Positions 1 to 8,835 of a stretch of 16,468 nt of DNA are shown here, in pieces. Position numbers and translations under genes: made by a program. Each line of letters begins with the position of its first letter. The first letter of the stretch is position 1. The notes under the pieces were generated by a model. It was not told where the DNA came from and did no database searches. It saw only the letters and a program-made list of their open reading frames with translations. The stretch is from an uncultured Mordavella sp. (lineage in GTDB: Bacteria > Bacillota > Clostridia > Lachnospirales > Lachnospiraceae), in NCBI GenBank assembly GCA_902406105.1, contig CABPCP010000062.1, forward strand, positions 1 through 16,468, read 5' to 3'.

Positions 1-30
1 CGGCCCCAATTAAAAATGCCCTGTCCCTTT

Positions 31-1701
31 TTACACGCGAAAGCATCCGCCTCCAATGAACTCCCGCAGCAGGGAGTTCATTGGTACCATCTCGCTGCCG
101 ATCCCCACGAAGTAATCCATAAATTTCAGCAGTCGTTTGGCTTCCAGATATTCCGGACAGTCCCGGTCAATCCCGAAGAGCAGCCTCTCTACGTAGGGTT
201 TTAAGACCGCCAGCTCGTAGATCAGGGCAGAATTGAACATCACATCCGCCTCTTCTTGATAAGGGAAGATGTTGCGCTCTTCTCCCCGGCGCACAGAAGA
301 CCACATACGGATGGTCTTTTGGGCAGAAGCGCCTCTGGTCCTGGCGTCCCGCACGATACGGCGGATCAGCCGTCCATCTGTGGTAGGAATCCGATTATGT
401 TCGTCTATATTCAGCTGTGTCAATGCGCTGATATAAATCTTGAATTTATTCTCATTGGAGAGGCTTTCCGTCAGTTTGGGATTCAGGCAGTGGATCCCCT
501 CGATGACCAGCACATCATTTGCGCCCAGTCTTTTTGGTTTATTTCCGTATTCTTTGTGCCCTGTCACAAAATTAAAGGTTGGGATCACCACTTCCTGGCC
601 GGCCAGCAGTTCTTTGAGCTGCTGGTTAAAAAGCTCCACATCCACCGCTTCCAGACATTCAAAATCATAAGCTCCCGTCTCATCTCTTGGATTCTGCTCC
701 CGCTCTACGAAATAATTATCCACCGCGATCGGGTGAGGAACTAATCCGTTTGCTCTAAGCTGGACCGAAAGTCTGTGGGAAAATGTAGTCTTTCCGGAAG
801 AAGAGGGTCCTGCGATCAAAACAAACTTCACCTGAGGGCTGGCAGCGATCTCCCCGGCGATCTCCGCGATCTTCTTCTCCTGCAGAGCTTCCTGGACCAG
901 CACTACATCTGTGGCTTCTCCCCCTGTGATCTTGTCATTTAAGGCTCCCACCGTCTCGATCCCCTGCATATCGCCCCATTTCGTAGATTCCTTCAGAACC
1001 TGGAACAGCTTATTCTGGGGCTGAAAATCCGGAACCTTAGCGGGATCTGACATATCCGGCATCTGGATCACAAATCCTTCATCATAAGGATAGAGTTTAA
1101 AGTACTTCAGATATCCGGCGCTTGGCACCATATATCCATAATTGTAATCTTCAAATTCATTCAGACTGTAGATATTAACTTTGGAAACTCTCCGATATTC
1201 AAACAGCCGCTCTTTATCGTACATCCCATGTTTGTGGAACAGCTCGATCGCTTCATCTGTATGTATACTCCGTTTCTGGATCGGCAGGTCTTCCTCCACC
1301 ATCTGGCGCATCCGCTCTTCCACCAGGCCAAGAAACGCTTCGTCCGGCGTCACCTTCCCCTCGATCGTACAGTAATATCCTTTGCTCACCGAATAATGGA
1401 TCCGAACCTTCTCAATCGCTTCTCTGTCAGCCACGTCATAGATCGCCTTGACCAGCAGAAGGCTCATGCTCCGTTTATAGGTTTTGTGCCCCACCGATCC
1501 GCCGATGGTCTCGAAGCGGATCTCGCAGTCGGATCTCAGGGGCTTATGAAGTTCCTGCAGCCTGCCGTCTACAAACGCCAGGACAATATCATATTTATAA
1601 TTCTTCTGGAAATCCTTGGCGATCGTTCGATAGGAGGTTCCCTCCTGGTATATTCTCGTTTCCTCCCCCACGGTCACCCGATAGCTTCTCTTCTCCGCCA
1701 T
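31..1701 (-). CDS. TGS-domain nucleoside kinase (uridine kinase-like)
   Basis: A cytoplasmic P-loop kinase of the uridine kinase/phosphoribulokinase superfamily, likely to phosphorylate a nucleoside with NTP; the exact substrate cannot be read from sequence. The first 60 or so residues resemble the TGS domain of threonyl-tRNA synthetase, followed by a region like that enzyme's second N-terminal domain. The kinase half carries a Walker A motif GPSSSGKT near residue 300, then VDNYF, a Walker B-like VIEGIHCLNP, and the family's C-terminal NSLLREFIGG. An ATG nine codons further upstream exists, but I chose MAEKRS because AAGGAG lies five bases before it; this gives 556 residues, normal for the family. 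The gene begins 14 bases after the Nif3-family gene ends, so it is probably the last gene of the dgt-dnaG-rpoD unit. The family is well recognised; its physiological role is poorly defined. Confidence 0.9.
   Translation of the reverse strand: MAEKRSYRVTVGEETRIYQEGTSYRTIAKDFQKNYKYDIVLAFVDGRLQELHKPLRSDCEIRFETIGGSVGHKTYKRSMSLLLVKAIYDVADREAIEKVRIHYSVSKGYYCTIEGKVTPDEAFLGLVEERMRQMVEEDLPIQKRSIHTDEAIELFHKHGMYDKERLFEYRRVSKVNIYSLNEFEDYNYGYMVPSAGYLKYFKLYPYDEGFVIQMPDMSDPAKVPDFQPQNKLFQVLKESTKWGDMQGIETVGALNDKITGGEATDVVLVQEALQEKKIAEIAGEIAASPQVKFVLIAGPSSSGKTTFSHRLSVQLRANGLVPHPIAVDNYFVEREQNPRDETGAYDFECLEAVDVELFNQQLKELLAGQEVVIPTFNFVTGHKEYGNKPKRLGANDVLVIEGIHCLNPKLTESLSNENKFKIYISALTQLNIDEHNRIPTTDGRLIRRIVRDARTRGASAQKTIRMWSSVRRGEERNIFPYQEEADVMFNSALIYELAVLKPYVERLLFGIDRDCPEYLEAKRLLKFMDYFVGIGSEMVPMNSLLREFIGGGCFRV
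53..84. repeat. Perfect 13-bp inverted repeat inside the kinase gene
   Basis: Bases 53-65 and 72-84 are exact reverse complements, separated by six bases. They encode the conserved NSLLREFIG segment near the C terminus of the kinase. No T-run follows on the minus strand, so it is not a standard intrinsic terminator. Confidence 0.75.
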
Positions 1702-1715
1702 TTTGTCTCCTTTCG

Positions 1716-2495
1716 TCACACCGTCCAAAATGGATGCCGGACTGGTTCTGTCTTCACCTGGACTCCTGGGAAATGTTCTTCCACATATCTCCTCATATCG
1801 TCTACAAAGATATGCTCAATCCCGTAATGGCCCCCATCGATCACCGCCAATCCCTGGGCGGCCCCATCAATGCCATCGTGATGGCCTATATCCCCCGTGA
1901 TCAAGACCTGCGCCTCCTGCTCCAGCGCCGCACCAATCCCGCTCTTTCCAGACCCCGGCAGAATCGCGGCCCGGCGGATCTTCATCTTCGGATCTCCGAA
2001 CACCCGCACGTCAGGAAGGCCAAAAACTTCTTTCACCTGCCGGCCAAGCTCCTCCAAGGTCGTCTCTTCCTCCAGATCGGCGATCTGTCCGATCCCCGGT
2101 CCGCCTTCTTCCTCGCTGACAGGCTCTAACGCCCGGCCCCTTTTCCATCCCAACCGTTTTGACGCCAGCTCTCCCATCCGGGCAGCGTCATAGTTGGTAT
2201 GCATGGCATAATAGGATATGTCTCCCTGAAGCAGTTTTAGAACCCGGTTCCCGATAAAATCCTGATCCGTCACCCTTTTTAAGCCCTGAAAGATCAGCGG
2301 ATGATGGGTAAGCAGAAGATCTGCCCTCTCCCGCAGCGCTTCCTCGATCACCTGATCTGTAGCATCCAGCCCTATGTAAATACATTTGATCTCTTTTTCC
2401 ATTCTTCCAGCCAAAAGCCCTACGTTATCCCATTCCATAGCGTAAGACTTGGGGTAATCCTTTTCAATCCGCTCTATAATATCCCGGCAGATCAT
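1716..2495 (-). CDS. Nif3/YbgI/YqfO-family dinuclear metal protein
   Basis: A soluble protein of the Nif3-like family, known from structures as toroidal hexamers with a two-metal site in each subunit; the in vivo reaction is not firmly established. The metal ligands are visible: His64-His65 in LLTHHPLIF, Asp103 in HTNYD, and His223 and Glu227 in GGHYGIEH near the C terminus. At 259 residues it is the short form, without the PII-like insert found in the longer Bacillus YqfO-type proteins. A strong AGGAGG sits six bases before the ATG, which fixes the start. It lies 35 bases downstream of trmK, the same partnership seen for yqfN-yqfO in Bacillus, and is probably co-transcribed with rpoD. Family assignment is secure; function is open. 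Confidence 0.92.
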   Translation of the reverse strand: MICRDIIERIEKDYPKSYAMEWDNVGLLAGRMEKEIKCIYIGLDATDQVIEEALRERADLLLTHHPLIFQGLKRVTDQDFIGNRVLKLLQGDISYYAMHTNYDAARMGELASKRLGWKRGRALEPVSEEEGGPGIGQIADLEEETTLEELGRQVKEVFGLPDVRVFGDPKMKIRRAAILPGSGKSGIGAALEQEAQVLITGDIGHHDGIDGAAQGLAVIDGGHYGIEHIFVDDMRRYVEEHFPGVQVKTEPVRHPFWTV

Positions 2496-2530
2496 ATGCC
2501 ACCTCCTGTTTATCCTGATTTCCCTTTTTA

Positions 2531-3250
2531 TCAGTTATCCCCTTTGGACTCGGCTCTCTCCATCCGGTCCAGAGCCTTTTGGGTCAATTCTCTCGCTTCG
2601 CATATCTCTTTCGCCCGCTCTTGGGCGCTCACACTTTCTTTCCTTCTGGCAAGCTGTTCCAGGATACTTTCCTGGATCCGCAGCTCCCTGAGAAGAAACT
2701 CCCCAAGGATCGGATGCCGCTCTTCCAGCAGCCGCTTTCCATAGAGATATTCCCAGGCTTCATACGGTTCCGGGGCCCCGTGGACCACCCGCATGACCGG
2801 ATAATATTTTCCATCTTCAAACACCATATCTTCCCGCTGGATCCGGTATCCTTGTTCCACAAGGAACCTGCGCACTCTGGCGATCTCCGACTGGGGCTGG
2901 AGGATCAGGGCTTCCAGTTTGTCCGTCACCGCTTCTCCGTCTTTCAGGATCCGGATCGTCAAGGGACCGCCCATTCCGGAAACGATGATCGTATCCACCT
3001 CGCCCGGCCGGATCTCTCTCAGTCCATCGGAAAGCCGGGTCTCGATCTTATCTCCAAGGCCATGGCCCACAATATGCATCCTGGCCCGTTCCAGAGGGCC
3101 TCTATTTACATCCAGGGCAAGCGCCTTCCTGGCAATCCCTTCTTCCACAAGATAGATGGGAACATAGCCGTGATCCGTTCCGATATCCGCGACAGAGGCG
3201 CCCTCTGTCACAAGACCTGCCACCGCGTACAGTCTCTTTGATAGTTCCAT
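2531..3250 (-). CDS. trmK: tRNA (adenine(22)-N1)-methyltransferase
   Basis: Predicted S-adenosylmethionine-dependent enzyme that methylates N1 of adenine 22 in the D-loop region of certain tRNAs, as shown for Bacillus TrmK (YqfN). The N-terminal Rossmann fold shows the SAM-binding motif VADIGTDHGYVP (residues 20-31), then ALDVNRGPL, and VSGMGGPLTIRIL, which is characteristic of this family, followed by LQPQSE. The C-terminal 60-70 residues are charged and helical, in keeping with the coiled-coil tail of TrmK. The length of 239 residues is normal. The start follows a GAGG five bases upstream and lies 13 bases after the rpoD stop, so translation probably follows directly from rpoD message. The rpoD-trmK-nif3 order is conserved in many Firmicutes. 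Confidence 0.92.
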   Translation of the reverse strand: MELSKRLYAVAGLVTEGASVADIGTDHGYVPIYLVEEGIARKALALDVNRGPLERARMHIVGHGLGDKIETRLSDGLREIRPGEVDTIIVSGMGGPLTIRILKDGEAVTDKLEALILQPQSEIARVRRFLVEQGYRIQREDMVFEDGKYYPVMRVVHGAPEPYEAWEYLYGKRLLEERHPILGEFLLRELRIQESILEQLARRKESVSAQERAKEICEARELTQKALDRMERAESKGDN

Positions 3251-3263
3251 AGGCGCCTCTTCC

Positions 3264-4379
3264 TTAATCCAGATAATCTCTCAGTTTTCTGCTGCGGCTG
3301 GGATGACGGAGTTTGCGCAGCGCTTTCGCCTCAATCTGACGGATCCTCTCTCTGGTAACGTCAAACTCTTTCCCAACTTCTTCCAGCGTCCTGGCTCGTC
3401 CATCATTCATGCCAAACCTGAGCCTTAACACCTTCTGCTCCCGCTCCGTCAGCGTATCCAGCACTTCATCCAACTGTTCTTTCAAAAGCGTCTGGGCCGC
3501 CGCCTCCGCTGGAACCGGCACATTGTCATCCTGGATAAAATCTCCCAGATGACTGTCTTCTTCTTCTCCAATCGGCGTCTCAAGCGACACCGGCTCCTGG
3601 GAGATCTTCAAGATCTCTCTTACCCGTTCCACAGGCATGTCCAGTTCTTCCGCGATCTCTTCCGGCGTGGGTTCTCTCCCCAGCTCCTGCAGAAGCTGTC
3701 TGGATACCCGGATCAGCTTATTGATGGTCTCCACCATGTGGACCGGAATCCGGATGGTTCTGGCCTGATCCGCGATCGCTCTCGTAATGGCCTGGCGGAT
3801 CCACCAGGTAGCATAAGTACTGAATTTAAATCCTTTATGATAATCAAATTTCTCTACCGCTTTGATCAGGCCCAGATTTCCTTCCTGGATCAGATCCAGG
3901 AACAACATTCCACGGCCCACGTAACGTTTCGCGATGCTCACCACCAGACGCAGATTAGCCTCCGCCAGCCTTTTTTTCGCCCACTCGTCTCCGTCTGCCA
4001 TTCGTTTGGCCAGCTCTACTTCTTCGTCCGCTGTCAAAAGCGGGACTTTTCCAATCTCTTTCAGATACATACGGACCGGATCTTCAATGCTGATCCCATC
4101 CGGCACAGAAAGATCGATCTTCTCCATATCTACTTCATCTTCATCGGTGATCACGATATCCGCATCGTCAATATCATCATCATCGTCATTTCCAATGCGA
4201 AGCACGTCGATATTATTCGCTTCCAGATAGTCGTATACCCGCTCCATCTGTTCCGCGTCAAGCTCCATGTCTGAGAAGAAATCATTGATTTCCTGCAGTT
4301 CCAGGATGCTTTTCTTTTTCTTTCCCAGGGCTACCAGTTCTTTTAATTTCTCCTCAAATTTTGCCATGCTTTCTTCCAT
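3264..4379 (-). CDS. rpoD: Primary RNA polymerase sigma factor (sigma 70/SigA)
   Basis: The housekeeping sigma factor, which directs RNA polymerase to -35/-10 promoters. Region 1.2 is seen in [16 protein letters not shown]. Region 2 holds [19 protein letters not shown] and the -10 melting segment [17 protein letters not shown]. Region 3 follows, and region 4 ends with the helix-turn-helix [17 protein letters not shown], which contacts the -35 element. The N-terminal region 1.1 is short, as usual for Gram-positive SigA, and includes a strongly acidic run (about residues 64-90, with DDDDD). The length is 371 residues. Two starts are possible: this ATG, with AGAGG about 11 bases upstream, or Met5 with a weaker GGAAG. 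The gene follows dnaG by 39 bases, the classic macromolecular-synthesis arrangement. Confidence 0.97.
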   Translation of the reverse strand: MEESMAKFEEKLKELVALGKKKKSILELQEINDFFSDMELDAEQMERVYDYLEANNIDVLRIGNDDDDDIDDADIVITDEDEVDMEKIDLSVPDGISIEDPVRMYLKEIGKVPLLTADEEVELAKRMADGDEWAKKRLAEANLRLVVSIAKRYVGRGMLFLDLIQEGNLGLIKAVEKFDYHKGFKFSTYATWWIRQAITRAIADQARTIRIPVHMVETINKLIRVSRQLLQELGREPTPEEIAEELDMPVERVREILKISQEPVSLETPIGEEEDSHLGDFIQDDNVPVPAEAAAQTLLKEQLDEVLDTLTEREQKVLRLRFGMNDGRARTLEEVGKEFDVTRERIRQIEAKALRKLRHPSRSRKLRDYLD

Positions 4380-4404
4380 GTAATTTCCATCCTCTCATTG
4401 CTTG

Positions 4405-4410
4405 ATTATA
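4405..4410 (-). promoter_or_regulatory. Possible -10 element just before rpoD
   Basis: The minus strand reads TATAAT in the short dnaG-rpoD spacer, about 25 bases before the rpoD start. The hexamer 17 bases upstream (ATTTCT) is a poor -35 and there is no extended TG, so this is only a weak candidate for an internal promoter. Confidence 0.25.
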
Positions 4411-4418
4411 TTTTATCC

Positions 4419-6188
4419 CTAATTAATAGAAATATGCAGTTTCTCAAGGCCCTGCAGCTGCCTTTTCGCCTCCATCAGCTTCTGCAGTCCCTGAATGTCT
4501 GTAGGCTCCAGATGAGCGGCCTTCTCATCGATGCTGTGGTTTTTCACACGGATGATCGTCTCCTTTAGCGCTTTCTCCTGCTCATCCGCGGTAGTCAGCT
4601 CCCGGATCCTGGTATGGAACAGCGAAGCCGCCTCCCGGTGCTCTTCTTCCTCGGTAAAATAATTCATGATCTGGGCCGGGTTGACTTTCTGTTCTTCATA
4701 TTGATCATACAGTAAATGGGCCACCTTCCGGTACAGACCCTCAGTAAAATCTTCCGGTGTAATATAAGCGCTGATCTGCCGGAAGATCTTCTCATCCTCG
4801 ATCATCCAGGTAAGCAGGATTTTCTGGGACTTTAAGATCCCGTCTTCTTTCTCCGGCTTTCCCGCCTTCCTTGGCCGCGAGACAGGCTTCGCAAGCCCGG
4901 TCTGGACTGCTGTATGGACCACGAGCTGCTTCAATTCTTCGTATCCCACGCGGTACTTTTGGGCAACCGCTTCTATGTAATTATTCCGCTCGATCTCTTC
5001 CCGGAATTCATTCAGCCGCCGGGCGGTCTCCTTCATGAAATCCGTCTTGCCCTCCGGGGAATTCAGATCATAGTCCCGTTCCAGCACTTCCAGGCCAAAC
5101 AAGAAACCATTCCTGGCTTCCCGGATCCTCTCCTCAAAAGCCTCTTTGCCCAGATTCTTGATAAACTCATCCGGGTCCTTATACGGTTCCATACGGATGA
5201 CCTTCGCGCTGATCCCGGCTTCCCTTAAAATGGGTATCGCCCTCAGGGCCGCCTTCGTCCCTGCCTCATCGCTGTCGTAAGTTAAATATACTTCATTGAC
5301 ATAGCGCTTGATCAAAGAAGCGTGTCCCTGAGTCAGAGCCGTCCCAAGAGAGGCCACCGCGCTGGTAAATCCCGCCTGATGCAGCGAAATCACATCCATA
5401 TATCCCTCGCATAGAAGGAAATATGGTTTTCTGGAGCTTCTGGCCCGGTTCAGGCCATACAGGTTCCGGCTCTTATCAAAGATCATCGTCTCCGGGGAAT
5501 TGAGATATTTGGGTTTTCCGTCTCCCATGACCCGGCCTCCAAAGCCGATCACCCGGCTGTTGGCATCCATGATCGGGAACATGACACGGTTCCAAAACTT
5601 ATCGTGGGCGCCGTGCTTCTCGTCCACACTGATCAGACCCGCTTTGGCGATCATATCGTCTTTATAGCCTTGATCTTTCAAATAGCGGTACAGATCGTCA
5701 CTGTACTTATTGGCATAGCCCAGTCCAAACGCCCGTATGGTATCATCTCCCAACTGGCGTCCTTTCAGATATGCCAGAGCTTTCTCGCCCTGCCGTCCTT
5801 TCAATTGTATGTAGAAATACCGGGCGGCCGCTTTATTGATCTCCAATAGGACCGCTTTCGTATCTGCCCTCTGTCTGGCTTCTTTCGACAGATCCTGCTG
5901 GGGCAGTTCCACCCCGGCCCGGTCAGCCAGATACTTCAAAGCCTCCAAAAACGTATAGTTTTCGTACTCCATCAGAAATGTAAACACATTGCCTCCGGCT
6001 CCGCAGCCAAAACAGTAGTACATCTGCTTCTGCCTGCTTACAGAAAAGGAAGGCGACTTTTCATTGTGGAACGGACACAGTCCAAAATAAGAACTGCCTT
6101 TTTTCTGCAGCCGGACATAACTGGAGATTACGTCTACGATATCATTTTTTGTCCTAACTTCTTCAATCAGTTCATCGGAGTAATACAT
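4419..6188 (-). CDS. dnaG: DNA primase
   Basis: Makes the RNA primers that start leading- and lagging-strand DNA synthesis, working with the replicative helicase at the fork. The N-terminal zinc finger is complete: Cys38, His41, Cys59 and Cys62 (CPFH and CFGC). The RNA polymerase core follows with FWNRVMFPI and IGFGGRVM. The TOPRIM fold has the acidic metal-binding motifs LLCEGYMDV and LTYDSDEAG, with DPDEF after them. The C-terminal 140 or so residues are less conserved and correspond to the helicase-interacting domain. The length of 589 residues is typical. AAGGA lies eight bases before the ATG. It sits between dgt (66 bases upstream) and rpoD (39 bases downstream). The 66-base spacer is AT-rich but shows no convincing promoter. 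Confidence 0.97.
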   Translation of the reverse strand: MYYSDELIEEVRTKNDIVDVISSYVRLQKKGSSYFGLCPFHNEKSPSFSVSRQKQMYYCFGCGAGGNVFTFLMEYENYTFLEALKYLADRAGVELPQQDLSKEARQRADTKAVLLEINKAAARYFYIQLKGRQGEKALAYLKGRQLGDDTIRAFGLGYANKYSDDLYRYLKDQGYKDDMIAKAGLISVDEKHGAHDKFWNRVMFPIMDANSRVIGFGGRVMGDGKPKYLNSPETMIFDKSRNLYGLNRARSSRKPYFLLCEGYMDVISLHQAGFTSAVASLGTALTQGHASLIKRYVNEVYLTYDSDEAGTKAALRAIPILREAGISAKVIRMEPYKDPDEFIKNLGKEAFEERIREARNGFLFGLEVLERDYDLNSPEGKTDFMKETARRLNEFREEIERNNYIEAVAQKYRVGYEELKQLVVHTAVQTGLAKPVSRPRKAGKPEKEDGILKSQKILLTWMIEDEKIFRQISAYITPEDFTEGLYRKVAHLLYDQYEEQKVNPAQIMNYFTEEEEHREAASLFHTRIRELTTADEQEKALKETIIRVKNHSIDEKAAHLEPTDIQGLQKLMEAKRQLQGLEKLHISIN

Positions 6189-6254
6189 ATCCCGCTTCCT
6201 TATCTTTAAAAATAGCCTTCATATATAATATTCGACAAAACGATCCGATTTCCT

Positions 6255-7262
6255 TTAAATTTTCCAAGATTCTGGAATAAAATATTCTTCAAACTTTTTC
6301 ACCGCGTATGTATCCGTCATCCCCGCGATATAATCACACACGATCTGCTCTTTTTTCGCGCCCTTTTCTTCCATCATCTGAAGGAACTGCTCTGGAAGCA
6401 GTTCCAAATGTTCTATATAAAACTGATACAGATTGGTGATCATATTGATGGCTTTCTTTTCTTCTCCCTTTGCCGTAGGATTCTTATACACATTCTCAAA
6501 CAGGAATCCCCGAAGTCCCATGGTAGCCTCATAAACTTCCGGTGACATCCGGATCTGAGGCTGATCCATACTGTTTATGATCACATTGTGGATCATCGTG
6601 TCCAGGCGGATCTTGGTAGACGTTCCAAGGACATCCGTATATTTGCGCGGAATATCCTCTTCTTCCAAGATCCCGCCGCGGATAGCGTCGTCAATATCAT
6701 GGTTGATATAAGCAATCTTATCTGACAGCCGGACGATCTGGCCTTCCAGAGTATGAGGCGTGCCGGAGGATTTGTGGTTTTGGATGCCGTCCAGCACCTC
6801 CCAGGTCAGATTTAGTCCTTCCCCCTGCTTTTCCAGGCACTCCACCACCCGCACACTCTGCGTATTATGCTGGAATCCCGCCGGATTCAGACGGTTCAGG
6901 GCCGTCTCTCCCGCATGTCCAAAAGGCGTATGCCCCAGATCATGGCCTAAGGCCACCGCTTCCACCAGATCTTCATTTAAGCGCAGCGCTTTCGCGATGG
7001 TCCTGGCATTCTGGGACACCTCCAGCGTGTGGGTCAGTCTGGTACGGTAATGATCTCCCTTTGGCAGCAGAAAGACCTGCGTTTTTTGCTTCAAGCGCCG
7101 GAATGCTTTGCTGTGCAGGATCCGGTCCCGGTCCCTTTGGAAAACCGGTCGGATATCACACTCCTTCTCTGAACGCTTTCTGCCTTTTGACTTGCTGCTT
7201 AAGGCCGCGTAAGGACTTAAAAACTCCAGTTCTCGTTTCTCAAGCTGTTCTCTGATCGTCAT
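6255..7262 (-). CDS. dgt: dGTPase / HD-domain deoxynucleotide triphosphohydrolase
   Basis: An HD-superfamily enzyme predicted to hydrolyse dGTP, or dNTPs more broadly, to the deoxynucleoside and triphosphate, which limits dNTP pools. Using the chosen start, the family motifs are HSKAFRRLKQKTQVF (50-64), RTRLTHTLEVSQ (His78), GHDLGHTPFGH (His107-Asp108) and SDKIAYINHDIDDA (Asp181). His78, His107, Asp108 and Asp181 make the expected metal site. A longer reading frame adds 16 basic residues, but GAGGAGG lies seven bases before MTIREQ, so I start there, giving 335 residues. This is shorter than E. coli Dgt and matches the compact Firmicute type. It starts 13 bases after the polyphosphate phosphotransferase stop, so the two are very likely co-transcribed. 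Confidence 0.92.
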   Translation of the reverse strand: MTIREQLEKRELEFLSPYAALSSKSKGRKRSEKECDIRPVFQRDRDRILHSKAFRRLKQKTQVFLLPKGDHYRTRLTHTLEVSQNARTIAKALRLNEDLVEAVALGHDLGHTPFGHAGETALNRLNPAGFQHNTQSVRVVECLEKQGEGLNLTWEVLDGIQNHKSSGTPHTLEGQIVRLSDKIAYINHDIDDAIRGGILEEEDIPRKYTDVLGTSTKIRLDTMIHNVIINSMDQPQIRMSPEVYEATMGLRGFLFENVYKNPTAKGEEKKAINMITNLYQFYIEHLELLPEQFLQMMEEKGAKKEQIVCDYIAGMTDTYAVKKFEEYFIPESWKI

Positions 7263-7275
7263 GCCGCGCCCTCCT

Positions 7276-8784
7276 CTATCTCTTTTCTTCCTGCCGGATT
7301 CTTTCTTCAATCGCCTTTACCGCCGTCTCTAAGACTTTGATCCTGGCGTAATATTTGCAGTTTCCTTCTACAACGATCCATGGCGCTTCCGGGGTGGAGG
7401 TCCGAAGCAGCATCTCATTTACCGCTTCTTCGTACTGATCCCATTTCGCACGGTTGCGCCAGTCTTCTTCCGTGATCTTCCACTGCTTTTGGGGATCCTC
7501 TTCTCTGGCTTTAAATCTCCGTTCCTGCTCCTCTTTATCTATCTGCATCCAGAACTTCAGCACAATGGCGCCCCCATCTGTCAGATCCTTCTCCATATCA
7601 TTGATTTCTTTATAAGCCCTCTGCCACTCCTGCCGGGTGCAAAAGCCTTCCACCCGCTCTACCAGGACCCGGCCGTACCAAGTCCTGTCAAATATAGTAA
7701 TGTGCCCTGCCTTTGGCATATCTGTCCAGAACCGCCACAGATAATGATGCGCCTTCTCAATATCATTGGGGGAGGCGGTGGGATGGACCACATAGCCTCT
7801 GGGATCCATTCTCTGGGTCAGCCGCTTGATCGCTCCTCCTTTTCCTCCCGCATCCCATCCTTCGAATCCCAGCACTACCGGAATCCTTCTGCGGTACAGT
7901 TCTCCGTGGAGCTTCTCGATCTTAGCCTGCAGTTTTTCCAGCCGTTCTTTATACTCTTCCTTAGAATAGGAAAGGGTTAGGTCCGCTTTCGAGAGGATCG
8001 TCTCCCCCAGTCCGCGTTCTGATCCCTGCTCTTCTGACGGTTCCGGCTCTGCTATAACCCTTCTTGCCTTCTTTTCTTTCTCAATTTTCTCCGACAAGAT
8101 CCGCTCCACGATCGTATAGATCTTAACCGCGGCAAACCGCCGGTCTGACGCCTCTACAATATTCCAGGGAGCGTACTCGGTATCCGTCCGGGCCAGCATC
8201 TCTTCATTCATAGCCTCATATCTTGGAAACTCCTTATTGCGCTTCAAGTCTCCTTTCCCCACCCGCCACGCGGTCTCTTTGGATTCCAGAAGCTTAGCGA
8301 ACCGTTTCTTTTGTTCTTTCTGGTCGATAGCCAGAAAGAGCTTGATGATCACCATTCCATCTGCCGTCAGTTGTTCTTCGAAAGACAGGATCGACCGATA
8401 GGCGTTCTCTACTTCCTTTTTGCGGATCTTTTTATCAAACCGGTCGATCAGGACTTTGCGGTACCAGCTGCTGTCATAAATGGCGATCCGGCCTTTCGGC
8501 GGCATTTTCATCCAAAATCTCCAAAGGAACGGATGCATCCGCTCTTCCTTCGTCTCCTTTTTCACCGCATGGACTTCAAATCCTCTGGGATCTAAAGCCC
8601 TTATCAGCTCTGCGATCTGAACGCCTTTCCCCGCCGCGTCATATCCTTCAAAAGCGATCATCACCGGAATCCCCAGTTCCCTGCACTCCCGCTGCAGCTT
8701 TCCAAGCTTTGGTTCCAGTTCCATCATCTTCTCTTTATATTCTGATTTACTGACCGTCTTTGTCAGATCCAGTTTCTCCAGCAT
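7276..8784 (-). CDS. pap: Polyphosphate:AMP phosphotransferase (two PPK2 domains)
   Basis: Predicted to use inorganic polyphosphate to phosphorylate AMP to ADP (PPK2 class II, like Pseudomonas PA3455). The protein is a tandem duplication. Each half starts with a similar DLT..S..EYKE helix, followed by Walker A: GYDAAGKG at 47-54 in the first half and GWDAGGKG near 305-313 in the second. Each then has WRFW, a Walker B-like segment, and a lid ending in APW.(I/V)VE. The second half keeps IFDRTWYGRVLVER; the first reads IYDSSWYRKVLIDR, lacking the Arg after Asp, so the C-terminal half is probably the main catalytic one, as in the Pseudomonas enzyme. I start at the second ATG, which is eight bases after AAAGGAG; the first ATG would be only two bases away. 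It is the first gene of the housekeeping unit. Confidence 0.9.
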   Translation of the reverse strand: MLEKLDLTKTVSKSEYKEKMMELEPKLGKLQRECRELGIPVMIAFEGYDAAGKGVQIAELIRALDPRGFEVHAVKKETKEERMHPFLWRFWMKMPPKGRIAIYDSSWYRKVLIDRFDKKIRKKEVENAYRSILSFEEQLTADGMVIIKLFLAIDQKEQKKRFAKLLESKETAWRVGKGDLKRNKEFPRYEAMNEEMLARTDTEYAPWNIVEASDRRFAAVKIYTIVERILSEKIEKEKKARRVIAEPEPSEEQGSERGLGETILSKADLTLSYSKEEYKERLEKLQAKIEKLHGELYRRRIPVVLGFEGWDAGGKGGAIKRLTQRMDPRGYVVHPTASPNDIEKAHHYLWRFWTDMPKAGHITIFDRTWYGRVLVERVEGFCTRQEWQRAYKEINDMEKDLTDGGAIVLKFWMQIDKEEQERRFKAREEDPQKQWKITEEDWRNRAKWDQYEEAVNEMLLRTSTPEAPWIVVEGNCKYYARIKVLETAVKAIEERIRQEEKR

Positions 8785-8835
8785 GAACATCTCTCCTTTC
8801 CCGGATAAAACACTCTATAAACAGGCGTTCTCTCC

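Noticed and set aside
1..30. Terminator after the nucleoside kinase
   Set aside because: The 30 bases left of the stop show no stem followed by a T-run on the minus strand, and the window ends before the unit can be judged.
1228..1827. 199-residue plus-strand open frame
   Set aside because: It is antisense to the nucleoside kinase and the Nif3-family gene, crosses their junction and has no family motif or ribosome binding site. Similar long antisense frames at 2579-3241, 3549-4274 and 12945-13628 were rejected for the same reason.
6189..6254. Promoter in the 66-base dgt-dnaG gap
   Set aside because: The gap is AT-rich with TATTAT and TATATA stretches, but no hexamer pair with a sensible -35 at 16-18 bases was found.
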